Positions 1 through 6,164 of a DNA stretch of 9,740 nucleotides are shown in pieces. The stretch lies in NCBI GenBank assembly GCA_947178455.1, contig CAMWYI010000065.1, forward strand, positions 1 to 9,740, in the 5' to 3' direction. The position numbers and the translations under genes are program-made. This stretch comes from an uncultured Alistipes sp. Lineage in GTDB: Bacteria > Bacteroidota > Bacteroidia > Bacteroidales > Rikenellaceae. How positions within the stretch are numbered: the first letter of the stretch is position 1; each line of letters starts with the position of its first letter. Below the pieces are notes generated by a model. That model ran no database searches. It was given only the letters and a program-made list of their open reading frames with translations, and was not told the DNA's origin.

Positions 1-51
1 CGCGACCCCAACCTTGGCAAGGTTGTGCTCTACCAACTGAGCTATTTCCGC
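1..51 (-). tRNA. tRNA-Gly (anticodon GCC), 3' part cut off by the window edge
   Basis: Read on the minus strand from position 51, the sequence folds as a tRNA 5' part. It has the 5' acceptor strand GCGGAAA, then UA, and a D arm closed by GCUC and GAGC around AGUUGGUA. The anticodon arm follows, with stem CAACC/GGUUG and loop UUGCCAA, and the variable loop GGGUC. The sequence then runs off the window at the start of the T stem. The anticodon is GCC at positions 18-16, which reads GGC and GGU glycine codons. The T arm, the 3' acceptor strand and the CCA end lie outside the window, so their integrity cannot be judged. A Bacteroides-type promoter lies about 70 bp upstream. Confidence 0.93.
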
Positions 52-68
52 ATTCTTATTAAATTCGG

Positions 69-122
69 TCGGAATACTGACGGCCGTCAAAGCACCCGCA
101 CTCCGACTTCGGAATACGGGTG
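69..122. repeat. Direct and inverted repeats in the tRNA-Gly leader / start-site region
   Basis: The 9-bp word TCGGAATAC occurs at 69-77 and again at 109-117, exactly 40 bp apart. CACCCG (93-98) is the inverse of CGGGTG (117-122), and TGACGGCCGTCA at 78-89 is a perfect 12-bp palindrome. The outer inverted repeat abuts the predicted -7 box at 123-130, so its arm straddles the likely transcription start. These are direct observations. A role as operator or in leader processing is only a possibility, and short repeats of this size can arise by chance. Confidence 0.4.
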
Positions 123-153
123 CAAAGGTAGACAAAATTTCCGAATATCCAAA
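123..153 (-). promoter_or_regulatory. Bacteroides-type promoter for tRNA-Gly
   Basis: On the minus strand, TTTG (positions 153-150) is followed after 19 bp by TACCTTTG (130-123). This matches the known Bacteroidota primary sigma factor consensus, TTTG (-33) and TAnnTTTG (-7), at every defined base and with standard spacing. Transcription would start near 115-118 and reach the tRNA 5' end at 51 after a leader of roughly 65 nt. The match is strong; the start site itself is inferred. Confidence 0.75.
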
Positions 154-161
154 CAATTCCG

Positions 162-195
162 AAAAACTGTTGCGGCGAAACGAAAATTTTTCGCC
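162..195 (-). terminator. Candidate terminator after the SIMPL-domain gene
   Basis: A 7-bp stem (GGCGAAA at 174-180 on the plus strand, paired with TTTCGCC at 189-195) encloses an 8-nt loop. In the minus-strand transcript the stem is followed 7 nt later by a run of five U (positions 166-162). It begins 14 bp past the stop codon of the SIMPL-domain gene and ends before the tRNA-Gly promoter, which is where a terminator would be expected. The stem is short and the U run does not directly follow it, so the call is tentative. Confidence 0.4.
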
Positions 196-209
196 CGAAA
201 CATTCGCGC

Positions 210-911
210 CTAACGGGATTCGAGCACGAACTTCGTCTGTACGTTGTATTCGAGCTTGATGGTCTTGAACTCCACGACCTCCTCTTCGGCGTCCTCTTCA
301 ATACCGGCCGCATCTTTCGTCATCATCGCACGCACCATGACCGAATTGTCGTAATAACGCGGCAGCACGTCGCTGTTGGCGTCGTAAATATAAAAACACG
401 GGCCGATTTGCTGGTCGATGGCCTCGGCCAGCGTCCGGGCATTCTCGCGCGCGTTGCGGATGGCTTCGATACGGATTTCGCTCTTGAACTGCGCCAACTT
501 GGAGTGGGTCACTTTCTGAATCGACACGTTGGAGATGTTCAACGCGTCGAGCGCCTGCCACACCTTCGCCACTTCGGCTGCCGAGTTCAGTTTCAGTTGG
601 TATTTGGCTTGGGCTACGGAACTTTTTTTCTTGAAAAACGAACTCGAAAGATTGGCCACTTTCAGCTGTTTTTCGACATCGACCCCCAGCCGTTTCAGTT
701 CGGACACCATTTCATGACGCTGGTTTTCGACCGAGATTTTCCCTTTCGAGTCGCGCTCGTCGAGGACAATCGACAGATAAAATTCGTCGGGCGTCACCTC
801 CCGCTCGGCGTGGCCGTTCACCTGAATGTAGCTCGGATAAGCCTCTTTCGTCTGGGCCGCTGCCGTCATCGCGCACAGCACCCCGACCGTCAATAAAAGA
901 ATACGTTTCAT
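210..911 (-). CDS. Secreted SIMPL-domain (DUF541) protein
   Basis: The product has 233 residues and begins with a clear signal peptide: a basic start, a hydrophobic core (residues 4-18) and an AAAQ cleavage region near residue 20. The mature part fits the SIMPL/DUF541 family. It has the early strand VNGHAEREVTPDEFYLSI (31-48), a central helix rich in alanine (AIRNARENARTLAEAID, 150-166) ending in a glycine, and a final strand (KTIKLEYNVQTKFVL, 216-230). Residues 205-214 are a strongly acidic patch. SIMPL proteins act in the periplasm or outer envelope; no enzymatic activity is established for most, and the name comes from one member that associates with mouse pelle-like kinase. The DUF1573 gene lies 49 bp upstream on the same strand, so the two are probably cotranscribed. 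Family assignment is confident; the cellular role is unknown. Confidence 0.85.
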   Translation of the reverse strand: MKRILLLTVGVLCAMTAAAQTKEAYPSYIQVNGHAEREVTPDEFYLSIVLDERDSKGKISVENQRHEMVSELKRLGVDVEKQLKVANLSSSFFKKKSSVAQAKYQLKLNSAAEVAKVWQALDALNISNVSIQKVTHSKLAQFKSEIRIEAIRNARENARTLAEAIDQQIGPCFYIYDANSDVLPRYYDNSVMVRAMMTKDAAGIEEDAEEEVVEFKTIKLEYNVQTKFVLESR

Positions 912-960
912 GATTTTCCGTTTATTGGTTTGCTTTTATAGAACGTGCCGACCTGTTGAT

Positions 961-1350
961 TTATTGTGCCGGCTTGACCGTTCCCGACAACGCGAGCCGC
1001 GTTTCGGGTTTTTTGCCCGATGCCGAGGTATAGACCGGCATTATCTTGTACAAGGCTCCGGCATGGCCGCGCGGGTCGAACGTTACGACCACTTCGTCCG
1101 TCGCTCCGGGCGCGATAGGCCGTCGGGAAAACGAACTTTTCACACAACCGCACGATGTATCGACCCGCAGGATGACAATGGGTTTGTCCGAGCGGTTTTC
1201 GCACCGGAAACGATACGTGCGCGGCGGGTCGTTCTCCGTAATCGAGCCCACGTTGCAGACCGAATCGGGAAAAATCAGCTGCTGCGCCGCAGCGGTATCG
1301 GCCGCACAGACCGTCGAGCAGAAGAACAAAAATGCGATTATGAATTTCAT
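961..1350 (-). CDS. Secreted DUF1573 domain protein
   Basis: From the ATG at 1350 the product is 129 residues. It has a signal peptide (residues 1-22, cleavage likely near AAA-QQ) followed by one DUF1573 domain. The family signature is visible: a PRTYRFRCENRSDKPIVIL strand (43-61), the DTSCGC motif (64-69), then IAPGATDEVVVTFDPRGHAG (79-98) and a closing LALSGTV strand (119-125). DUF1573 is an immunoglobulin-like fold common in secreted Bacteroidota proteins; its function is not established. An in-frame ATG at 1377 would add nine polar residues before the signal peptide. I prefer 1350 because it puts the basic residue and hydrophobic core at the N-terminus. Cys67 and Cys69 are the usual conserved pair. 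The gene precedes the SIMPL gene on the same strand. Confidence 0.82.
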   Translation of the reverse strand: MKFIIAFLFFCSTVCAADTAAAQQLIFPDSVCNVGSITENDPPRTYRFRCENRSDKPIVILRVDTSCGCVKSSFSRRPIAPGATDEVVVTFDPRGHAGALYKIMPVYTSASGKKPETRLALSGTVKPAQ

Positions 1351-1469
1351 GTTTTTATTAGGTAATCTTTTTGTCATGGCGGGCCGCAGCCTGCATTAAT
1401 CAAACGGTGACGGCGCAGGAACCTTCCGAAGCCGGACAACCGTCCGCCGCGCTAATAAAATCCTCGTTC

Positions 1470-2633
1470 TTAACGGGGGTGGCCGGTTCGGTCGATTGTC
1501 GTGCGAACTCCGTGCCGAACGACGGTGGCACAACCGTTGCGGAACGGTTTGACCGCTTCGCAATCGGGGCAGGCGATGACCGGACGGCCCGTCGCGTCGA
1601 TGTAGTGCCACGTCCGGCCCAGCTGCACCGCCGCCACGCCTTCGCTGAACTCGAATCCGCAGTCGTACAGCGGCGGAACGACCGTTCGCGTCCCGATGCG
1701 GTAGCCCCAGTAGCCGCCCTCGACAAAAAGTTCGGGCACTTCCGGAGTTTCAGGTTCGGCCGTCGGCCCGATTTCTCGTTCCACTTCCTGCCGCGCGGCT
1801 TCCAGCAGCCCTGCCAGCTGCGGCAAACCGAGCATCGGACTGAACAGCAGCTGCGCCAGCCGGTAGCGGGCGGCACACCCGCGCCGCTCGAACAGCGCGA
1901 GCACCTCTTGCAACGCTTCGTCCGTCGCTATGCGGCTGGGGTCGAACAGCAACCCGTCCCGCTCGCCGTAGCGGTCGAGCAGTTCCGGCGCGATGCACAA
2001 CGCGTGCAACGCCGTCGCAATCAGCGCGGTCGGATAGTCGTCGAGCGAGGCATCGAAATCGGCGGCCGTGCGTGCCGGATGCTGGTAGGCCGCCGTACCC
2101 AGTTCGGGGCTGCGCTCACCGGCGAACTGCGGCAGAAACGCCGCATCCCAGTCGATGAGATGCAGCGCATCGGTCGAATCCGCCAAGATGTTTTCGGGTT
2201 TCAGGTCGCCGTGCGCCCTATCGTCCGTGACGAGCGCCAATCCCAGCCGGTCGAAAGCCAGCGACAGGCGCACGAGGCGCGCGGTGTCCCGTTCGCGGGC
2301 CGCCTCGAAAATGACGTGCCGCAACGTTTCGCCCTCGACCCAATCGTCCAGCACGACGTCGACCCACACACCCTCGTCGGGCCCCGTGTAGAGGAACAGC
2401 TCCCGTTCGCGAAGCCGGTCGCCGTAGATTTCGCGCAAATGCCGCATCGGGTGCCGGTAGCAGCGCAAGGCGCAGGCGCGCCCCTCGTGCACGGCCCGAA
2501 AAACGATAGCCGTATTGCCCAACACGTAGTGCAACTGCCCGTTCGGCCGTCGTTCGAGCGACAATTCGCCCAGTGTGCGGGTCACTCCGAGCGGATCCTC
2601 CAACGACAGCAGGTATTGGCTCAAAGCGTACAT
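1470..2633 (-). CDS. Protein-kinase-like protein with C-terminal WG repeats
   Basis: The product has 387 residues with no signal peptide or membrane segment, so it is probably cytoplasmic. Residues about 35-215 form a protein-kinase-like domain. It has the catalytic loop HGDLKPENIL (141-150, with Asp143, Lys145 and Asn148), the metal-binding segment LIDWDAAF (159-166, DWD in place of DFG) and an activation-segment end GTAAYQHPAR (179-188). The strand that normally bears the ATP-contacting lysine reads ALRCY (55-59), with arginine at the lysine position. Residues about 306-387 carry WG-type beta repeats: YWGYRIGTRTVVPPLYD, then WHYIDATGRPVI, then a third degenerate copy. A charged linker rich in Glu and Pro (285-302) joins the parts. 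The gene starts 27 bp after slyD and is probably cotranscribed with it. The substrate is unknown. Catalysis is plausible, since the loop residues are intact, but the Arg substitution leaves it open. Confidence 0.75.
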   Translation of the reverse strand: MYALSQYLLSLEDPLGVTRTLGELSLERRPNGQLHYVLGNTAIVFRAVHEGRACALRCYRHPMRHLREIYGDRLRERELFLYTGPDEGVWVDVVLDDWVEGETLRHVIFEAARERDTARLVRLSLAFDRLGLALVTDDRAHGDLKPENILADSTDALHLIDWDAAFLPQFAGERSPELGTAAYQHPARTAADFDASLDDYPTALIATALHALCIAPELLDRYGERDGLLFDPSRIATDEALQEVLALFERRGCAARYRLAQLLFSPMLGLPQLAGLLEAARQEVEREIGPTAEPETPEVPELFVEGGYWGYRIGTRTVVPPLYDCGFEFSEGVAAVQLGRTWHYIDATGRPVIACPDCEAVKPFRNGCATVVRHGVRTTIDRTGHPR

Positions 2634-2660
2634 GCTTCCGACGGAGCACCTATCGGCCCG

Positions 2661-3260
2661 CTACTCGTTGCAATGGCATCCGTGCCCACCGCAATCGCAG
2701 GGGTCGGCATGGTCGTGGCCCTCGCAGCCGCAACCGTCGTGGTCGTGTCCGCAGTCGCAGCCCTCGTGGTCGTGGTTGCAGCTGCCGCACGAGCAGCGGC
2801 CCTGCAAATCTTCGGGCGTCACGTCGCGCACCGAGACCACCTCGACGGCGAAGTGCAGCGTCTTGCCGGCCATCGGGTGGTTGAAGTCCATCTTCACCGT
2901 GTCGGCGCCTACCTCCTTGACGATGCCCACCATGCGGTTGCCCTGCGCGTCGCTCATCGGAATCTGACTGCCCGGATAGAGCATTTCGTCGGCCACCTTG
3001 CCGTTGACCATGAAGGTGTTTTTGGGCAGCTCGACCACCGCTTCGGGGATGAACTCGCCGTAACCGTCTTTCGGCGCGAGCGTGAACTCGACGCTTTCGC
3101 CCGGCTCCTTGCCGAGAATGGCCTCCTCGAACTTCGGCAGGAGCATCCCCGTGCCGAAGATGAATTCGAGCGGTTCGCCCGGCCGCGACTGATCGGCGAT
3201 TTGTCCGTCGACGGTCAGTTTGTAGTCCACCCCGACCATCTTATTAGCTTCTACTTTCAT
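2661..3260 (-). CDS. slyD: SlyD-type FKBP peptidyl-prolyl isomerase with Cys/His-rich metal-binding tail
   Basis: The 199-residue product is an FKBP-family prolyl cis-trans isomerase and chaperone of the SlyD branch. The FKBP half-domain opens with VDYKLTVDGQIAD (11-23) and FIFGTGMLLPKFEEAI (33-48). DGYGE (65-69) leads into the inserted insert-in-flap chaperone domain (about 70-125), and the fold closes with FNHPMAGKTLHFAVEV (126-141). Residues 154-199 form a tail with 11 Cys and 8 His in repeated HDH-x-GC-x-C units. In E. coli SlyD a similar tail binds nickel and helps hydrogenase maturation; here the metal and client are not known and no hydrogenase gene is in the window. The protein is likely cytoplasmic. 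The gene has its own Bacteroides-type promoter upstream and is followed 27 bp later by the kinase-WG gene. The start at 3260 fits the conserved N-terminus. Confidence 0.9.
   Translation of the reverse strand: MKVEANKMVGVDYKLTVDGQIADQSRPGEPLEFIFGTGMLLPKFEEAILGKEPGESVEFTLAPKDGYGEFIPEAVVELPKNTFMVNGKVADEMLYPGSQIPMSDAQGNRMVGIVKEVGADTVKMDFNHPMAGKTLHFAVEVVSVRDVTPEDLQGRCSCGSCNHDHEGCDCGHDHDGCGCEGHDHADPCDCGGHGCHCNE
2708..2791. repeat. Degenerate tandem repeat coding the SlyD Cys/His tail
   Basis: Three imperfect copies of a 27-30 bp unit begin with CATGGTCGTG at 2708, CGTGGTCGTG at 2738 and CGTGGTCGTG at 2765. They encode successive HDH-x-x-C-x-C blocks of the SlyD tail (about residues 161-190). The period is a multiple of three, so unit gain or loss would keep the frame and change the number of metal ligands. 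Expansion by slippage or recombination is an inference. Confidence 0.6.
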
Positions 3261-3288
3261 CGTTTATGTGTGTTGAATTTTACGCTTC

Positions 3289-3304
3289 GTGTCGCGCGAG
3301 ACAC
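3289..3304 (-). promoter_or_regulatory. Short hairpin in the slyD leader
   Basis: GTGTC (3289-3293) and GACAC (3300-3304) form a perfect 5-bp stem with a 6-nt loop. It lies between the predicted slyD start site (near 3330) and the slyD ATG at 3260, so it would be in the 5' leader RNA. No riboswitch class is recognisable. It may have no function. Confidence 0.3.
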
Positions 3305-3336
3305 AGCCGTTCGGCGCCGCCCCGCCCTGTCGAAGA

Positions 3337-3368
3337 CAAAAGTAGGACTTTTCCCCGCGATTGCCAAA
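3337..3368 (-). promoter_or_regulatory. Bacteroides-type promoter for slyD (and probably the kinase gene)
   Basis: On the minus strand, TTTG (3368-3365) is followed after 20 bp by TACTTTTG (3344-3337). This matches the Bacteroidota -33/-7 consensus at every defined base. Transcription would begin near 3330, giving a slyD leader of about 70 nt that contains the hairpin at 3289-3304. Its -33 box lies 8 bp from the leuS -7 box on the other strand. Confidence 0.7.
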
Positions 3369-3376
3369 AAATTTCT

Positions 3377-3384
3377 TAATTTTG
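3377..3384 (+). promoter_or_regulatory. -7 element of the leuS promoter
   Basis: TAATTTTG matches the Bacteroidota -7 consensus TAnnTTTG. No good TTTG is present 19-21 bp upstream; the nearest T-rich stretch (3349-3352) is too far away, so the -33 box is degenerate or an activator may assist. Start of transcription near 3391 would give a leader of only about 18 nt before the leuS ATG at 3409. This argues against any leuS start upstream of 3384. Confidence 0.5.
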
Positions 3385-3408
3385 CGACAAGAAAAACAGC
3401 CTGTTCCT

Positions 3409-6162
3409 ATGGAGTATGATTTCAAGCAGATAGAGGCCAAATGGCAGCAGCGTTGGCGCGACGACCGCACCTATCGGGTGACGGAAGACCCCGCACGTCC
3501 CAAATTCTACGTGCTCGACATGTTTCCCTATCCGTCGGGCGCGGGCCTGCACGTCGGCCACCCGCTGGGGTACATCGCCTCCGACATCTTCGCCCGTTAC
3601 AAACGGTTGAAAGGGTTCAACGTCCTGCATCCGATGGGTTACGACGCCTTCGGCCTGCCTGCCGAACAGTACGCCATTCAGACGGGCCAGCATCCGGCCG
3701 TGACGACCGAGCGCAACATCGCCCGCTACCGCGAGCAGCTCGACAAAATCGGCTTCTCGTTCGACTGGGAGCGCGAGGTGCGCACGTGCGACCCCGCCTA
3801 CTACAAATGGACGCAGTGGGCGTTTCTGCAAATGTACGAGCACTATTACTGCAACGATACGAAACAAGCGCGTCCTATCTCCGAGCTGGTCGACGCTTTT
3901 CCTAAATACGGTAATGAGGGGCTGAATGCTGCGTGTACGACCGAACTGCATTTCACGGCCGACGAGTGGAATTCGTGGGACGAAGCGCGCCGCGAGCAGG
4001 TGTTGCAGAACTACCGGCTGGCGTTCCGTGCCGACACGATGGTCAACTGGTGCCCGAAACTCGGCACCGTGCTGGCCAACGACGAGGTGCGCGACGGGCT
4101 GTCGGTGCGCGGCGGTTATCCCGTCGAACAGAAACGCATGAAACAGTGGCTGCTGCGCGTCACGGCCTATGCCCAGCGGATGCTCGACGGGCTGGACAAG
4201 TTGCAGTGGAGCGATTCATTGAAAGAGATTCAGCGCAACTGGATCGGCCGCTCGGTCGGCGCACAGGTATTCTTCGACATCGCCGGTTCCGACCGCAAAC
4301 TCGAAATTTTCACGACCCGTCCCGACACGATTTTCGGCGTGACGTTCATGGTCATCGCCCCCGAACACGAGTGGGTGGCCGACCTCACGACGCCCGAAAA
4401 CCGGACGGCTGTCGAGGAGTACATCGCGCAAGCACGCAAACGCTCGGAACGCGAACGCATCGCCGAAACCCGACGGGTGAGCGGCGTCGCGACCGGTTCG
4501 TATGCCGTCAATCCGTTCACGGGCAAGCAGATACCCATCTACGTTTCGGATTACGTTTTGGCCGGTTACGGCACGGGGGCTATCATGGCCGTTCCGGCCC
4601 ACGATTCGCGCGACTATGCTTTCGCTCGCCACTTCGGGCTGGACATCGTGCCGGTGGTCGAGGGCGGCGACCTCTCCGAAAGCTCCTACGATGCCAAAGA
4701 GGGCCGGATGATCAACTCCGACTTCCTCGACGGCAAAGACGTCAAGGAGGCTATCGCGCTGATGTTCGACGAGGTGGAGCGTCGCGGATTGGGCAAAAAA
4801 CTGATAAACTACCGCCTGCGCGATGCGATTTTCTCGCGGCAGCGCTACTGGGGCGAGCCGTTCCCGATTTTTTATAAGAACGACACCGCTTATCCGCTGG
4901 CTGCGGAGAAACTGCCGCTCCAGCTGCCGCCCGTCGCCGACTTCGGCCCGACGGAGCAGGGCGAACCGCCGCTGGCCCGCGTGCAGGGCTGGGCGACGCC
5001 CGAAGGCTATCCCTACGAGCTGTCGACCATGCCGGGATTCGCAGGGTCGTCGGCCTACTACCTGCGCTACATGGATCCGCACAACGACAAGGCGCTGGTC
5101 AGCCGCGAGGCCAACGAATACTGGCGTTCGGTCGACCTCTACGTCGGCGGCATCGAACACGCGACGGGTCACCTCATGTACTCGCGTTTCTGGAACATGT
5201 TTCTCTACGATTTGGGCTATGTCTGCGAGGAGGAGCCGTTCCGCAAGCTGGTCAATCAGGGCATGATTCAGGGCCGCTCGAACTTCGTCTACCGCGTCGT
5301 GGGCACCGACAAATTCGTGTCGCTGGGGCTGAAAGACCAGTACGAGACGCAGGAAATCCACGTCGACGTCAATCTGGTGAAGAACGACGTGCTCGACACC
5401 GAAGCGTTCCGCCGCTGGATGCCCGATTTTCAGAATGCCAAATTTATCCTCGAAGACGGTAAGTACATTTGCGGCTGGGCGGTCGAGAAGATGTCCAAGT
5501 CGATGTACAACGTCGTCAATCCCGACTACATCGTCGAGCATTACGGCGCCGACACGCTGCGCATGTACGAAATGTTCTTGGGGCCGCTCGAACAGTCCAA
5601 ACCTTGGGATACCAACGGCATCGACGGCGTGCACAAATTCCTGCGCCGTTTCTGGCGTTCGTTCTTCCGCGACGGCGCGTTCGGCGTGAGCGACGAACCG
5701 GCCACCGAACAGGAGCTGCGCACGCTGCACAAGACCATCAAGAAAGTGAGCGAGGACATCGAGAATTTCTCGTTCAATACGTCGGTCGCCGCTTTCATGA
5801 TTTGCCTCAACGAGCTGGGCGAGTGCAACAAACGGCAGATTCTCGAACCGTTGGTCGTGCTGCTGGCTCCGTTCGCACCGCACATCGCCGAAGAGCTTTG
5901 GTCGTTGCTGGGCCATGCGGCGTCGGTTTGCGACGCCGCCTACCCGACCTACGACGAGCAGTACCTCGTGCAGCGTTCGTTCGAGTACCCCGTATCGGTC
6001 AACGGCAAGCTGCGCTTCCGCAAGGAGTACGCCCTTTCGCTGACGCCCGCCGAGATTCAGACGGCAGTGCTCGCCGAACCCGAAGCCCAAAAATGGCTCG
6101 ACGGCAACACGCCGAAAAAAGTAATCGTCGTTCCCGGTAAAATCATCAACATCGTCCTCTGA
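3409..6162 (+). CDS. leuS: Leucyl-tRNA synthetase
   Basis: The 917-residue class I synthetase joins leucine to tRNA-Leu using ATP in the cytoplasm. The HIGH-type motif is HVGH (48-51) within FPYPSGAGLHVGH, and the KMSKS loop is at 694-698. The CP1 editing domain, which hydrolyses mischarged tRNA, lies at about 285-415 with TTRPDTIFG (302-310) and GTGAIMAVPAHDSRD (388-402). The anticodon-binding helical part follows at about 740-860, and a small C-terminal domain ends the protein. Compared with E. coli there is an insertion of about 50 residues (roughly 150-205) before VNWCP (212-216), and another before KMSKS (about 625-690). I recall both as typical of Bacteroidota but have not checked this. 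Of the zinc-knuckle cysteines only Cys215 remains; the later pair is replaced by SVRGGYP (232-238). An in-frame ATG-less upstream extension to 3361 is excluded by the -7 element, so MEYDFKQIEAKW is taken as the start. The esterase gene follows after 2 bp. Confidence 0.97.
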   Translation: MEYDFKQIEAKWQQRWRDDRTYRVTEDPARPKFYVLDMFPYPSGAGLHVGHPLGYIASDIFARYKRLKGFNVLHPMGYDAFGLPAEQYAIQTGQHPAVTTERNIARYREQLDKIGFSFDWEREVRTCDPAYYKWTQWAFLQMYEHYYCNDTKQARPISELVDAFPKYGNEGLNAACTTELHFTADEWNSWDEARREQVLQNYRLAFRADTMVNWCPKLGTVLANDEVRDGLSVRGGYPVEQKRMKQWLLRVTAYAQRMLDGLDKLQWSDSLKEIQRNWIGRSVGAQVFFDIAGSDRKLEIFTTRPDTIFGVTFMVIAPEHEWVADLTTPENRTAVEEYIAQARKRSERERIAETRRVSGVATGSYAVNPFTGKQIPIYVSDYVLAGYGTGAIMAVPAHDSRDYAFARHFGLDIVPVVEGGDLSESSYDAKEGRMINSDFLDGKDVKEAIALMFDEVERRGLGKKLINYRLRDAIFSRQRYWGEPFPIFYKNDTAYPLAAEKLPLQLPPVADFGPTEQGEPPLARVQGWATPEGYPYELSTMPGFAGSSAYYLRYMDPHNDKALVSREANEYWRSVDLYVGGIEHATGHLMYSRFWNMFLYDLGYVCEEEPFRKLVNQGMIQGRSNFVYRVVGTDKFVSLGLKDQYETQEIHVDVNLVKNDVLDTEAFRRWMPDFQNAKFILEDGKYICGWAVEKMSKSMYNVVNPDYIVEHYGADTLRMYEMFLGPLEQSKPWDTNGIDGVHKFLRRFWRSFFRDGAFGVSDEPATEQELRTLHKTIKKVSEDIENFSFNTSVAAFMICLNELGECNKRQILEPLVVLLAPFAPHIAEELWSLLGHAASVCDAAYPTYDEQYLVQRSFEYPVSVNGKLRFRKEYALSLTPAEIQTAVLAEPEAQKWLDGNTPKKVIVVPGKIINIVL

Positions 6163-6164
6163 TT

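Noticed and set aside
1351..1469. A promoter or terminator between the kinase and DUF1573 genes, including the small inverted repeat CGGAC-AACC-GTCCG at 1433-1446
   Set aside because: The stem is only 5 bp with no U run after it on the minus strand. A TTTG at 1404-1401 has no TAnnTTTG at the right spacing, so neither element can be supported.
2661..2800. Repeats at the slyD tail as a CRISPR-like or satellite array
   Set aside because: The copies are contiguous, imperfect, in frame and encode the Cys/His tail, so they are part of the coding sequence.
3361..3408. A longer leuS starting at a TTG at 3361
   Set aside because: The 16 extra codons would lie over the predicted -7 element and before the likely transcription start; the conserved N-terminus begins at 3409.
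1371..3419. A 682-codon open frame on the plus strand opposite the kinase and slyD genes
   Set aside because: It is antisense to two genes with clear domain motifs, its translation is low in complexity and rich in Arg, Ala, Val and Gln with no known motif, and it spans the divergent promoter. GC-rich codon use leaves the opposite strand open.
4216..6090. A 624-codon open frame on the minus strand inside leuS
   Set aside because: It is fully antisense to leuS, whose synthetase motifs are intact; the predicted peptide has no recognisable domain. It is explained by codon bias.
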